Source: Piscicola geometra
Taxonomy: Eukaryota > Annelida > Clitellata > Hirudinida > Piscicolidae
Length of the DNA: 64,000 bases
Reading direction: 5' to 3'
Assembly (NCBI GenBank): GCA_943735955.1
Contig: OX030959.1
Location: 10,494,324 to 10,558,323 of the forward strand
Positions within the stretch are counted from its first letter, which is position 1, and the number at the start of each line of letters is the position of its first letter. The position numbers and the translations under genes are program-made. The notes beneath the pieces are model-generated. The model was not told where the DNA came from. It made no database searches and saw nothing but the letters and a program-made list of their open reading frames with translations. Below, in pieces: positions 1 through 12,524 of this stretch.

Positions 1-438
1 ACGAACAGTTCTCCAAAACATTAAAATTAATCCCTTTCCTGTGTGGCCCGTAATATGACGTTTGACTAAATTTTGTGCATGTTGTAGAACATTACCGTTT
101 AATACCACATTGTTCAGACACCCATAATTTGAAAAAAAGTTTTTTTAGACCTTCGATTCATACATACATTTTAAAATTATAATGTTTATGGGGGTAGGGG
201 AAGGTGGATCAAAATTATGGAACTATGAATTATAACATATTAATAAAAATTTCTTTTCTATTCATTCATTGGTCTTTTAAGTACATTTGTATGTTGGTTT
301 CGTTTTTGAAAGTTATTTCGTTTAATTATAATTAAAAAAACTGATTTTTAGAAGAATAGTTAAAAAGTTGAAGAAGAAACTGAAAGAATACAAAATCGAT
401 CTGAAATATATAAAAAATTGGAATTATTAGTAATGCGT

Positions 439-3400
439 CAATCAATCAATCACTAATAATTTGTATAGCGCCCTTTACTAAGTGAACAAAAGCGCTCAGC
501 CATCACGTCCCAAACAAGTACGTCTTCAGGCCTTGACGGAAAGTTATGAGTGACTTAGTTGAAGTTAAAGAAGAAGGTAAAGAATTCCATAAAAGAGGAC
601 CACAGTAAGAAAAAGAACGTTTAGCAAAAGAGTGTTTAACTGGAAAACGAAAAGAACGATTAAAGGTAGATGATCTTAGACCAGATTTAGGGGGTTGTTT
701 AATTAGATTTTTAAGATAGATTGGAGCATTACAGTTATGAATTTTAAACATATTTAGGCATATTTTAAAAGTCACTCTAGATCTCAAAGGTAGCCAATGT
801 AACAAACGAAGATAAGGAGAAATGTGAGAAAACTTAGGAGCACGAGCAACAAGACGAGCAGCACAATTGAAGGTTTTATTTAGAGGAGCCATAGTAGTGT
901 TAGGGAGACCATAGTAAAGAGAGTTGCAATAATCAATCTTGGACAGAACTAGAGAAGATACAAGAAGTTGTAGGGTAGGATCATCGAGAAAAGGAAGAAG
1001 CTGTTTAATACGACGAATGTGGAAGTAACAAGATTTAGAGACAGATAGAATTTGAAGAGCTAAAGACAAGTTAGAATCAAAAATAAAACCAAGGCTACGA
1101 ATAGAAGATGAAGGGTTTAGAGAGAGTGAAGAGGGGGGAGGCAAAACTAAAGAAGGAAGAGATAGTAAAGACTTTGATTTTTTATTGAAATATATGAGTT
1201 CAAATTTGTCCGGATTAAGTTTGAGAAACATAGAAGAAGCCCAAGAGATTATAGATTGAAGACAGAGAGTTATTTTATCAACAGTAAGGTCAAGAGAAGA
1301 GTCAGTAAAAGATGTATAAATATAGGAGTCGTCAGCATAAATTTGACTGTTTAGAGAAGATGACGAAATAATATTAGGTAGTTCCGAGGTATAAAGAATA
1401 AAAAGTAAGGGACCAAGAATTGAGCCCTGTGGAACACCATAAGATAAAGAAACAGAAGAAGAACGAGAAGATTCTATTGATACATAGGAAGTTCGCTCAG
1501 AAAGGTAGGATTTAAGCCAGATAAGAGAGGAACCAGAAATATTAAAGGAAGAGTCTAAACATTTAATAAAAGCGTATGGTCGACAGTGTCAAAAGCAGCT
1601 GAAAAGTCAAGGCATAAAAGAAGAGAAGATGCATTAGAATCAGAAGTTAAAATATGGTCATTATAGAGTTTAAGTAAAGCAGTTTCAGTGGAGTGGCCAA
1701 TTCTGAAACCAGATTGAGAGGAAGGAAGAAGTGAGTTTTTTTCTAGATAGAAGGTTAATTGTTGAGAAATAACTTTTTCAAGGACCTTAGAAAGAAAGGA
1801 AATGTTAGATACAGGTCTATAACTGGATAAGGATGCAGGATCAAGAGAAGGCTTCTTAATTGTAGGAATAATAAATGAAGATTTGAGGGCAGACGGAAAT
1901 TTAGATTTAGACAAAGATAAGTTAACCAAATCCAGAACAATAGGATAGAATAAAAAGGGTTGTAGGAATAAGATCTAGAGAACAAGAAGTGGGAGACATA
2001 GAATTAATTATATTTGTAAGATGTTCCAATGTGACAGGAGAAAAGGATGATAATGATTCAGAAGTGAACTTAGTAAAAGATGGTGTAGGCCTATTATAAG
2101 ACGAAGATCTAATATTAGATATTTTATTAGTTAGAAATTCAAGATAGTCATCAGGAGAGAAAGATGGAGGAGGAGAGTTTTTATGTAAAAGTTTAGATAA
2201 AGAAGACCACCTATTTTTAGAATTGGAGGAAGAGATAATAGAATTTCTTAAAAACGAAGAGTGTTTATTAAAAAGGAGAGTACGATAAGAAGAGAAACAA
2301 TTTTGCCATTTATTCAAACAGGATACAGAGAGAGTAGATCGATAAGTTCGTTCATACTTGCGAACTAGTCGCTTAGAAGTCGTGCACTCACAATCATACC
2401 ATGGGGATTTTTCAGAGATTAGACGATACCGGAAAGTTTTAAATGGAGCAAAAATATCTAAAAGGGAAGAAAGAGTAAGATTGAAATTATCCATAAAACT
2501 ATCCACATCAGTAAAAGATTTAGAGCAAAAGTCAGAAGAAAGAAAGCATTTAGTAAAATTTATTTTATCAAAATTAGACCAAGAGCGCTTAACAATAGAA
2601 GAGGGGAAGTTAGAAAAAGGCTGAGCAAGAGATAATTTAAAAGATATAAAGTAGTGGTCAGTAAAGTGGAATGGAATAGATGTTAAGTCATTAATTTTGC
2701 TATAATTAGAAGAAATTACAAAGTCAAGAGTATTACCAAGTGCATGAGTAGGAAAATTACAGTTTTGAGATAAATTAAAAAGAGAAAGAATTTCAAGAAA
2801 CTTAGCAACATAGAAATCAGAAGGCTTATTAGTAGAGATATTAAAGTCTCCAAGAATAAAAAATGGACAAGATAAAGAATAAAGGAGTTCAGAGAGATTA
2901 TGAAAATCATCTAAAAATTGAGGTAAGGAACTGTTAGGAGGTCTATATATGGCAATTAAATTAAATTTGAAGGAAGAAAGTTTAACAGTAGTAAAAAGGC
3001 ATTCAAAGGAAGAAAAATGAACAGAAGAGTCAACAGAGATAGAATACAAGGACTTAAGTAAAATACAGATACCACCATATGAAGAGTGTCGAGGAGAAAG
3101 AGGGTTAGTTGGAGGCCGAGCAAGTTCAACAAAGGAAAAACCAGTAGGAGTAGAAGCAATAACTGAGGGTGATGAAGCAGATTCATGCCAAGTTTCAGTT
3201 AAAATAAAAAAGTCTAAAGAGTTAGAAGTAATTAGATCAGAGATATAGAGAGACTTATTATTAAGTGATCTTGTGTTTAGGAGGCCAAACTTTAGATTAG
3301 TATTTTTAGAGATAATATTATTGAAGTTAACTTTATTCTTATTATCATTATTTATTTTTTTATTATTATCAGAATTTTTATGATAAATTAATTTAGAAGA

Positions 3401-3778
3401 TTTTTTATTAATAATAGAATTTAATTTATAATTCAATTGTGTGTTAGTAGTTTTATCTAGGTTAGGATTAGGGTTAGAAAGGATAAGTTTTTCATTTTTT
3501 ATATAATTTCTAATAAATTTATGGTCTAAGATCTGTAAATTAAAAGCCCTACGTCTTACACTACCTTTAGGAAGTTTAGCGAAAGAAGAGAGTTCAATTA
3601 AAAAGTCCCTAGAATACATAATAGAATGGCAATTAGGAAAGAAAAGAATTTAAATTTATAAAAAAATACTATTCCACTCATAAAAAACCGTCTAGCCATC
3701 AGCAATACAACGTTCAAAACAGTAACAACTGAGCGCCATGCCGCCATGATAGACGCTAAACAAAGTCATTATCATCAT
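439..3778 (-). mobile_element. LINE-A, CR1/L2-like non-LTR retrotransposon, near full length
   Basis: 3.34 kb minus-strand element. The 3' end reads GGGCGCTATACAAATTATTA and closes with a GATT-type tail at 439-455, typical of L2/CR1-like elements. Both flanks show ATGCGT (433-438 and 3779-3784), a likely 6 bp target duplication within Rep-B. About 160 bp lie upstream of the first ATG of the long ORF. Confidence 0.85.
503..3619 (-). pseudogene. LINE-A endonuclease-reverse transcriptase ORF with frameshifts
   Basis: Reading from 3619 the product starts MYSRDFLIEL, with a Lys/Asn-rich N-terminus. An APE-type endonuclease follows (LLNTRSLNNK, LTETWHES, IAIYRPPNS, FILGDFN, and FTDHYFI in place of SDH). 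The frame breaks near 1930-1990. The RT continues with SSYRPVSNIS and LDFSAAFDTVDH, breaks again near 1555, then shows GVPQGSILGPLLF, the catalytic YADD at about 1335, and the thumb and C-terminal stretch KTYLFGT at 503. Family function is target-primed reverse transcription. Two frame breaks make this copy inactive. Confidence 0.88.
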
Positions 3779-4032
3779 ATGCGTGAGCGGAAAAAGCATT
3801 TATTTAGATAATTAAGATAGCCTGCTGATAAGTAAAAAGTTTAAATTACAATTTTTCATGACATACATTATAATTTTACTAAACGTTCCACCGTGGGAAT
3901 CCAGTTGCTCATGATTGAATTTTTGAGTGTAAATGTTTGAGGTTGCTAAATTTATAATTCTTTTTTTATTTAAAAGCGATATAGTTAGTCAAAGAATCAA
4001 TATAATGGCTGGATAAATTTTACTTTGATTCT

Positions 4033-4772
4033 TTGGTTAGCAGCTGCCATCTTGGCAGCCGCTTTAACCGTAATGATTTTGTTAAATAGTTTGTCTTCTT
4101 ATCTAATAATTTAGTTTTTTTTTATTTCAAATAATTATAGTAATTATAATTTATATCTTTTCTTGTTTTCTGGTTTTAAATTTATCTTGCTCTCGGAATT
4201 AAAATCCTCAACCAATAACTGTCTAACGGACTACAATAAAAACTGATTTTAAAAGGAAGAAGTGCCAAGGCCTCAAATTGAGCACTAATGCACAGTTTGC
4301 AAGAACCCACTGGCTACCTACTTCACAAGGCAGATGAGCTCTGCAGATGAAGGACAGACTGTTAGAACGAATCTTCAATACATGACTGTGTTTATGAAGA
4401 AGTGCCAGGGCCTCAATTTGAACACCAGTGCACAGCTTGCAAGCACCCACTGGCTACTTACTTCACAAGGCAAATGAGCTCTGCAGATGAAGGACAGACT
4501 GTCAGAACGAATCTTCTACACATGACTGTTTATATCTATTATCTATTGAAACTGATGTATTAGACAATTATTACCTTACTTAGATGACCCTTCTTTAAAG
4601 ATGTCCATATATTTAAAACTTATCACCTCCTTATTTAACTACTTCTATATCATTATTTACTTCATTACGTATCTGAAGACATATCTGTTTAACAAATTCA
4701 TTTACCAGCGCTCTTGAATTTGAGGAAAGAGCGCTATAGAAATTGATTTGATTGATTGATTGATTGATACTT
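4033..4772 (+). repeat. Repeat C copy 1: composite repeat with LINE-like 3' end
   Basis: Nearly identical to 29667-30412. It begins near GGTTAGCAGCTGCCATC, which includes the palindrome GCTGCCATCTTGGCAGC. It carries two tandem units of about 126 bp (GAAGTGCCA.GGCCTCAA start). It ends in a LINE-type tail, AAAGAGCGCTATAGAAATTG plus (GATT)n. No coding capacity. Confidence 0.85.
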
Positions 4773-5074
4773 TACGTTAATGGTTATGCAATTGAGCCAA
4801 GAGGTGTAAAAATCTTGTGCAACTCCCCCTAATATATATTTATAGGATGTCGATAGAGAAATAAAGTTAAGCATCCATTTGTTTATATAAATATGAATGA
4901 GAGTAGCCCACAAGTTTTGAAAATGGCATTATTTTTGGAACCGTTGAAACCGAATCTTTAGTGTTGGATTCTGTGGATTCAAATCTTTTTCAAATCTTAA
5001 CATTCCTAATAATGACGACGCTGATGATTTAAATGATGGTTGTTTCAAAGTGGCATCTATCGATCACAACTAAC

Positions 5075-5281
5075 CTCGGCACACGTGGCCAGTAAGTCTA
5101 CAAGACTGATCAGGTACTTGAGGGGGATGAGACCTGCCTGTGTGGTGAGGATTTTTTCCCTCAGTTCTCTTGGCTGGTCCATCAGAGATGCCAACTTATT
5201 GTAGTCCTGCATCACGTACTTCATCACGTATGCCTGGTTCCTCTTCAGCGTCAAGTCGAGGCCTTCTACTTTCACTATAAC
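5075..5281 (-). CDS. ITPR: ITPR-like exon 19 (before RIH-associated domain)
   Basis: 69 codons, phase 0 both ends. Acceptor TACACATGCAG, donor GCCGAG|GTTAGT. VIVKVEGLDLTLKRNQAYVM aligns with TIVKAEGKFIKKCQDMVM. LKYLISLVDLLATCAE aligns with IHLVELLAVCTE, after which ITPRs continue with GKNVYTEIKC. The in-between DQPRELREKILTT segment is specific to this gene. No following exon is recognisable in 1-5074, so the next intron runs off the window. Confidence 0.93.
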
Positions 5282-6544
5282 CTGCATGTGTAGTTCTTTT
5301 AGCAAATAAATTGTGAAATAGTGTTTAAATAGAAAGTCAAAAAGTATTTCTTCACAAAAGTGTAACCAAAAAGGTTTTAATGTATCCTATTCTTAATGGC
5401 AGTGATGGGCAAATCTCAGATCTAACTTCAAATTTGTTAATTAAATAGAATCTCTAAACGTTCAACCTCAAATCTTTTAATGATGTTTGTTTAAAAACCT
5501 TTTTTTTATTGTAGTCAGTAATATTCACGTTTTCAATAAAATTTTTACAAAAAAAAGAATAAATAATGAAGTATGTAAAAACCATAGATATAGTATATAA
5601 AGATACGTAGTGAAAGCTTGTAGAACGTATTTCTGAGATACCCCAAATTACGTTTAATAGTAGAATTATTCCTAATATTAAAAAAATTTAAATGCTGTTT
5701 AAAATTTATTTAAAATATTAAAAATATTTTTTTCATATTTAAAATGTATAAAAATATTGATAAAATATATCATAATTCTTTGAACATTTTAGTGCTTTTT
5801 CATCTATGCAATTGACTGGAAACGATTGACTGAGAGACCGAGACTGCAATGTTCGGTGACCAATTTCAAGAAATTAAACTCAATCCAACAATTAAAATAT
5901 AAACCATAAGTTTTTTTAACGACTGGTAAGTATAATAAATATATTTAATATTATACAATTAGAATATCTTATATCGCCCTTTTTGATACAGAAATAATCA
6001 AAGTCACGTGATACTTTTCTTTCTATGCTGGGGATTTGAAGAATGACGGTCTCATGCATTGGTGATTAATACAGAGGGCGTATCTATACTGCTTGTTGTT
6101 TGTAGGATATCTATGGTAAAAACCTAGAATTTTAATATTATTGAAATTAATTTTTAATCTATGCTAAACGCCAATACGGTTGCCTTTTAAAATTGACAAG
6201 TTTTCAACTTTTTTATTCTAAAAAAACCTATTTTGTAACTATTATTTTATTTAAATTAGTTTAGTTAAGTTATTTTTGTTAATATTCAGTTGAAATTAGG
6301 TATTTACGGTTTTTTTTATCCATATTCAACCTGCCGGTAAGTTAAATTGATTAAATTTAGCAAGTGTCTATGCGCAGAATCATTTTACTTAGTGAGTTAA
6401 AGAGTGATTTGCGACATTTCTTCAATAATTATTTGAATATTTGATATATTTATTAATTTATTTATATATTTAATTACTCTATTTAATTACATTTATTATC
6501 ATATACTTTTACATTTATTATTCATTTATATAAAAAAAAACAAT

Positions 6545-6578
6545 TATTATGATTAGGGATAGGGTTAGGGTTAGGGTT
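6545..6578 (+). repeat. Short telomere-like repeat (TTAGGG variants)
   Basis: Contains AGGGTTAGGGTTAGGGTTG preceded by TTAGGGATAGGG. Too short to indicate a chromosome end; interstitial tracts like this are common. Confidence 0.6.
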
Positions 6579-6716
6579 GAATCATCTATATATATATATA
6601 TAAACTAATTTTAATTAAAAAAATATTTCATGTATAAATCAAAATATTTCACATTTTAAAAACTAAAATATATTAACATTTAAAATAAAATCTATAGTTA
6701 ATTATTCAAGAGGTAT

Positions 6717-6885
6717 GTTGGGGAGCGGGCTGGTTTAGATTGTAAAGTCATTGGACCTGCAACTTAAAGGTCGCCAGTTCGAATCCCTGTTACCTAGTGT
6801 ATATGATGCGGTGTTTCACGACGTATGTCGTGTAAGTGGCGCCTTAGTTGCGTGCCTTGGCGCATTATAAATAGGCTTTTTTTAT
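6717..6885 (+). mobile_element. SINE-1 copy 1, tRNA-derived
   Basis: Starts with a tRNA-like block: an A-box-like GGCTGGTTTAGATTG and a B-box GTTCGAATCCC. A family-specific body follows (CCTAGTGTATATGATGCGG). Related copies are at 16108 (minus), 23252 and 52118. Transcription by RNA polymerase III is inferred from the boxes. Confidence 0.8.
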
Positions 6886-7225
6886 TACTATCCTACTAAA
6901 ATTCGATTGAGGCTGAATCTATAAATCGATTTTATGGATAGCTTTACTTATGAATTATGGTTCTGTATTTAGTCTCTTCCTTAAAATGCAACTATATTTT
7001 TTGCCGGTGAGTTGATTACAATTTATTGAACTATCATTTTTTCAAGTAATTTATTTAACACAATCTAACATCTTTTTCTCATAGTTTTATCTAACATGAC
7101 ATTCCTCTTTTAAGACTCTAAACTATTTTTTTATTGTTATATCTTTATTTTATGCAAGTTTATCCAAAAACTGTTCTTTTCAATTTAATAAAAATAATGG
7201 GGAGCTTAGTGACTAGGCTAGAGTG

Positions 7226-7395
7226 ACGATCAACAGACTAGGATAGGCAAGGCAACGCCAGCATTGGCATTATCGTGGTAGACGAGGCGGAAAACTTGGG
7301 AAGGAACGCCAAAGCCGGCACGCTCTCAGAAACCATGAGCCAGTTGTCCATGAAAAAGTTGATCGGCACAAATGCCAGACCCGTGGGCTTCCAGT
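7226..7395 (+). other. Unassigned plus-strand coding-like ORF
   Basis: An open stretch of about 55 codons begins right after ACTAG at 7238 and reads NASIGIIVVDEAENLG, then AGTLSETMSQLSMKKLIG. GC-rich third positions stand out from the surrounding DNA, as in the exons of the host gene. The minus-strand frame is also open (FVPINFFMDNWLMVSESVP). Exons 18 and 19 join in phase without it, so it is not needed by the ITPR-like gene. It stops abruptly at a hAT1-like terminus at 7396. Function unknown. Confidence 0.35.
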
Positions 7396-9568
7396 CATGG
7401 GCGGCAATACTGGGGGGTCCTGGTGTCCGCCTCAATGTGGACCCTTCCACTATTTTCAACAAAAAAATGTTATGCTCTTATTTTAATGCGAACATGGCAT
7501 AAAACAAATTTTTTACATATTAATACATGGTGAGATGTGTAGTTATAGTCAGGGGCGCAACCAGCTCAACTTTAGTATAGAAAAAATTATTATTTACCGC
7601 AGCTGTTGTGTTTTGCAACATCAATTTTTATCTTTTCTTGCTGTTGTAATACCAAGTTTTTTAAACATATATTGTACAATAAATTTTAAATTTTAATTTC
7701 ATAAATTAAATTTCCAATTTTTTCATTTTAATATTTATAATCTTTTATTTTCTGTTCACATTTAAAATTTCTCAAAAAAATCTTTCTTCGCTTAGATAAT
7801 TTTTCAATTTTTTCGTTCGGTTTTAGTATTTTTATACAAATTTAGTCTTAATTTCAGGGTGAAAATATAGTTAATACTTGAATTAATTTTTTAAATATTC
7901 AAAATAACTTGTAAAACGTTTTCAATGCTTTTAAAAATCAATGGTGCGTTTTTGCAACTTTGACGTAATATGATTTCATATAATTTTTAATTCATTACAA
8001 TAGTTATTATAAAAATAATATAATTATTATTTTAATGTTAATGTATTATGAAATTTATAAAATTTAAATTTAAAGTTGAATTTTGTAGATGAATGTTGAT
8101 TTATATTTCGAAAAAAATACCAAACCGCAAATGCTTCACACTTGAAGCTTTTATTGAAGAATTAATAATTTTTAATCTCTCATAGGTTGATTATAAAATT
8201 AAAATAGAGATAACATTCTTCGTCAGAGTCGTCTTTGAAACAGCACGACAGTTTATGAGTGCTGTTGTAATTCCCGTTAAATAATGTGCTTTGTTGTAAT
8301 TAAAATAATTATTATTAATATTATAACAAATAAAATAATTAGAAGTCTGAATTTTATCGAATTATTTGCAATTGAAATTTATTTATGTTTTAATAAATGT
8401 GGTTTGATTCAATTTATTTATGATTTCTTACTGCACATAAGTATGTCACACTTCCCGCTCACGTTGCGTTTTCGCAACATTTTGCCCCATTAAAATTTAT
8501 GAAATAATGTTTTCTAATTTTGCTTGAGTTATTATTATAACCATATAAATTATATGATATAATGCAAATCTAAATGTAAAATTCATAATAACTTTTTTTT
8601 CGGGTAGCGTGGTAAATGGACTAAACAAAAACTACCAATTAAAATTGATAAAGAATTTAGATAGTTTATTAATAATACTAAAAAAACTACAAACTACAAA
8701 TTTTTTTCACCATTTCATTTACTTGAAGAAGTGCAGTAGCGGTTTTGGTAGCAGATATTCTCAAACAAGCTTTTTAAACGACGAGCAGAAACAGTCGTTC
8801 TACGATGAATTTTAATAAGCCGAAGTTTAAAAAATGCTCTTTCTGCATCTTATGAAGTAACTGGCAGAGTCAGAGCAACATCGAGCATATAATGCAACTC
8901 GGGCTGAAGGCTTGTGGCTCGAAAGAGTTCTTGCAGTTCGATACATGCAATGAGATCAGACTGATCCGCAGGTAAACTTGATGTGTTGATGTGATTTTGA
9001 GTTGTCTTTGCACAGTTTCAGCATCCTTTCCATGAAGGTTGAATAATTCTAAATGCTCGGGAGTTATTTTGTCTATCTGCGTTATTGTTTATATACTTGT
9101 CATGGCTGGAAAAATTTACAAATGAAAAGTGTAAAGATTCAAGAATGTAGTTAAGGTCTAGTGGTGCACTGTTTTTTCTCAGAATTTGTGACATGTTAGT
9201 GTTATTTTGGTGGGATCTCAATGTTCTGTGTTGATATATGAAATGTTTTGTAAGATAAAGACCCGATGGCCATCCAAAGAAAATATCATTGTCCTATGGC
9301 ATATTGAAAAATTGATTACCCCCCCCCTCCCACCACCAAAAAAAACTCCTCGATTTTCAAAAATTGTGAGAATCTTCAAATAGGTCTGGGGGGGCTTGAA
9401 ACCCCCCCCAGCCCCTCCCTGGTTCCGCCACTGGTTATATTTATAGCAGTCTAAAATAAAACTTTTCATTGCTTACTTAAATAATTGTATAAAAACAGAA
9501 GTTGACTTTTTTTCAAAAGTGGGTAGAGGAAGAGTTCAGAGCCCAGAACTCCCTCAGGATCGTCCATG
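7396..9568. mobile_element. hAT1-related fragment, split by hAT2 copy A
   Basis: 7396-7549 (CATGGGCGGCAATACTGG start) and 9434-9568 (ending GATCGTCCATG) match the subterminal repeats of the hAT1 element at 26354. The two ends are inverted. No matching 8 bp flank duplication is visible, so borders are approximate. Confidence 0.6.
7550..9433 (-). mobile_element. hAT2 copy A, internally deleted
   Basis: Ends CAGGGGCGCAACCAG and CTGGTTCCGCCACTG. The 8 bp flanks GTTATAGT (7542-7549) and GTTATATT (9434-9441) differ by one base. Near the right end, minus-strand remnants of the hAT dimerisation domain (AERAFFKLRLIKIH, with FENICYQN) are visible around 8700-8900. The subterminal poly-C tract near 9310 corresponds to a similar tract in the other copies. 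Confidence 0.88.
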
Positions 9569-9746
9569 CTGGTTAAGACCCCCCCCCCCAAGATATGCAC
9601 TAGATTTTCGCCCCTGTTTTCAGTCGTGCTGGGCCTACTCAACACAATAAGGTAGATGATGTTCATGAGATCATGAGAGAGTAAGAATAAACGAGCGGTT
9701 TCTGGTTGAAACTTGGCCTTATCCTGAGTCAGTCTGTATCAGCCGA

Positions 9747-11866
9747 ATGCGGCAGGAGGGCAAAGTGGTGGTCGAAAGATCAAGACGTAGACCCTCAAAA
9801 AACCAAAGACGCTGCTTACAAACCACGGGGGTTGTGGCTGACTCTGGATTCCAAGTAAAACCATTTGACACAGAAGTTCAGTCTTCAAATCTCGAGCATC
9901 TTTGTGTCAGAATCACTTCTGGTACAAGGGCGGTCATTGGTTTAGTTGTTTATCGAATAGGTTATGCTTTTAGCGTGTTCTTCAAGGATTTCAATGAAAT
10001 CATGAGCACCTTAGCCACATACAGTGAAGAAATATTAATCCTGGGAGATTTCAACCTCCACCTTGAAAGACCAAGTGATAACGATGCTCAGACGTTTCAG
10101 AATGTCCTGAGCTCTCATGCTTTCCAGTCATCATTCAACCAACCAACCCATTATCAAGGAGGGTGGCTTGTGGTTGTTGTCTCGAAAAACAGTCTTGAAG
10201 TTGCTTGCATTGAGGTAGGTCTCTTTGACCACAATTTGTTAGTCTGGAAGTGTCATTTGGCCAAGCTTTTTCCTGTGTTTAAAATAACATTCTAGTAGAC
10301 GCTAGAAACTCTTGGATATAACAGTTTGCTCTACAGGATCGACTGTCTCCACTCTCGTCTAGCACTGACCTTGATTTAGGAACAACTGCTGACCTCTACT
10401 GCTCCACTTTGACTAGCATTCTCGATTGGTTGATTCTTCTTAAGACTCTCAAAATGCACCAGAGGATTTCAGATCCATGGTTTGACCATGAGTGTCGCGC
10501 CTCTGAAAGCCTTAAGAGAAATCTTGAGAGAAGCACGTAAGTCAAAAAATGAGCAAGTGCGTATTGCCTGGGTCAAGCATTCGAAAGTCTATAAGAGTCT
10601 GTAAAGACGTGAGCGAGAGCAGCTCTGGAACTTGAAGCTTTCTCAGTCCATAAGGAAGTCAGCTGATACTTGAAAACTTATTAATAGTATCGCGAGCAGA
10701 AGTAAGACGTCGTCATCTCACAGAGAAACTTTTGCTGGCAAGAAGGTCAATCAATGCTCAAAATGACCCAACCTTTTCATTCTGCGAGCGCGGGCTCAAT
10801 TTGAATGGGTTCAGCATAGTCGACAAAGAAGAAGTAGTTAGGACTATTCACGGGCATCCAAATAAGCAGTGCTCGAAATGACCCGGTACCTACATGGCTG
10901 TTGAAGTAGATATATGTAATAATTGCTCCTATTTATTGAGCTTATTTAACAGGTCTTTTTCAGCAGGCAAGATTCCGAAGTCTTCCAAGTCGGCCTAGAT
11001 CACGCCACTGCTTAAGAAGCCGAGTCTTAAACTCAATGAAACTTCGTCCTACATGCCTATTTCAAATTTGAGGGTGTTGTCCAAACTCATGGAAGGATTA
11101 TTTCTCCACAGAGATGTCAACAATCTCGCAGAATCTCATTTTTTTCCTGTCGTCATCATTCAACAAAATCTGCTATAACCAGGGTCTTTTCAGACATCTT
11201 CAGGGCAGCAGCTTATATTGTTATTTTTGCTTGATCTATCGGCAACTTTTGATCTGGTAGATCATGCAACACTGCTCCGAAGATTGCACATCTCCTGCGT
11301 TAGAATGGTTTAAGGACTACTTAAGTGACAGAAGTTTTGACATCCGCTGTAGTGGGACAAAATCGACCTCGTTGGTTTCCGCTGTAGGAGTCCCTTAAGG
11401 TTCGTGGTCCTTTACTGTTCTTTTTAATGAAATTGCTGCTTGGATGGGTGCCAATCAACTGAAGCTTAACTTCAGCAAAACTGAACTTACATAGTTCTCA
11501 TTCTGTCGAAACTTTATTAACATTCCCAAAGATCCAATTCACATTTGTCAGAACGAGATATTTCCTCCTGAAAGTGTCAAAAACCTAAGAGTTTATTTCG
11601 ACAAAGATCTCACCATGACAACACACATCAACAAGATGACTTAAACATGCTTTGCTTTTCTACGCCAAATTCGACCCATAAGATGGTTATTGACCAAGGA
11701 CTCACTGAGAACTTTGGCTTCTGCTTTGGTTTTCAGTCGAATTGACTATGGCAATATCATTCTTACTGGGTTGCCAATGACGCAGCTGCAAAAAATTCAG
11801 TCTATAATCAACACCACAGCTAGGCTAATAAAAGGTGCTAGAAAATATGATCACATCAGCCTAAAA
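9747..11866 (+). pseudogene. LINE-B endonuclease-RT ORF, many stops
   Basis: 9747-10295 encodes the endonuclease end: ILGDFNLHLERPSD and the SDH-like FDHNLLVW. Beyond that, the RT is readable only in pieces. LLDLSATFDLVDH, with in-frame breaks, falls around 11230. The palm motif with YADD is deleted near 11410: the text jumps from the GVP motif to AWMGANQLKLN. The thumb is at 11690-11850 (LVFSRIDYGNIILTGLPMTQ). Inactive. Confidence 0.82.
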
Positions 11867-12058
11867 AATCAGTCAAATCGTGTAACGCGTGATTCAAGCA
11901 GATTAAATGGAAAAAAGTTAATAAAATTTTAATAAAATACCTAAAGATGAAAAATTAATTTCAAGTTATTTTAAAATAGGACTGCAATGAATGTATTCAC
12001 TATTTAGCCATTTATTCAGCTTTTTACATGAATTATGCGTTACACGATTTACTGATTT
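11864..12058. mobile_element. MITE-D copy 1 inside LINE-B
   Basis: About 195 bp with inverted ends of about 30 bp: AAATCAGTCAAATCGTGTAA at left, and its near complement around TTACACGATTTACTGATTT at right. The host LINE breaks off at CACATCAGCC, which continues CTGTTTTCAAGG in the copy at 48700. No ORF. Confidence 0.82.
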
Positions 12059-12524
12059 CCAGGCATTACGTACAGGTTTGTATATCTACATTTTATATTT
12101 CATTTTTTAACTTACTTTTTTCATTAATTTACTTATAATTATCAATTATTTATTTATCATTAATATTATTATTAGATTTTCCATAACTAAGTGGTCTTGA
12201 AGCCCGTCCAGGTTTACGCCACGACGTATAATTCTAAGTTTTATTGCATTGTATTGTATCAATAAGATTTCAATTAGGGCAGTTCCATTTATTATATAAC
12301 ACAATAAAAATAAATTACGCAAATTTTGACCTACCCTTCTTTTTCTAACTTTGTATTAAATCTCGTGATTCAAATCTTAATCACGATTTGATTTTGCCCA
12401 TCACATTCGTACCCGGATGCTATTTTAATAAGAAAATTATTGTTATTATCAATGTACAATGGTAAAAGTTTTAAGAACTTAACCAGTTTTCAGTTTAATT
12501 TTTAAAATAATAAAAATAAATAAC

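Larger units (their letters stand above)
195..4832 (+). repeat. Rep-B copy 1, split by a LINE and by repeat C
   Basis: Pieces 195-438, 3785-4032 and 4773-4832 are collinear with the complete Rep-B at 43231-44485. The left end TAGGGGAAGGTGGATC and right end CTTGTGCAACTCCCCCTA are degenerate inverted ends. No ORF is visible. Bases 1-194 hold nothing I recognise. Confidence 0.7.
4833..6716. other. Intron 18/19 flanks, mostly unannotated
   Basis: Apart from exon 19 (5075-5281), this stretch has no recognisable gene. CAGTGATGGGCAAATCTC at 5400 looks like a hAT terminus, recurring near 16043 and, inverted, near 20084. A telomere-like tract lies at 6545-6578. The rest is AT-rich DNA. Confidence 0.4.
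9690..12262 (+). mobile_element. LINE-B copy 1, CR1/L2-like, decayed
   Basis: Plus-strand non-LTR element sharing its 3' end (GAAGCCCGTCCAGGTTTACG) with the copy at 48000-49492. The 5' border is approximate. The 3' tail GCATTGTATTGTATC lies at 12247-12262. A MITE interrupts it at 11864. Confidence 0.82.

Noticed and set aside
6717..6885. Functional tRNA gene
   Set aside because: Only tRNA-like boxes followed by a SINE body; several diverged copies, no clean cloverleaf.
7238..7502. ORF pair overlapping on both strands as one gene
   Set aside because: The downstream half is hAT1-type terminal sequence; only the part before 7396 is kept as an unassigned ORF.
9218..9469. Gly-rich small ORF
   Set aside because: Reads through the poly-C tract at the end of hAT2 copy A.
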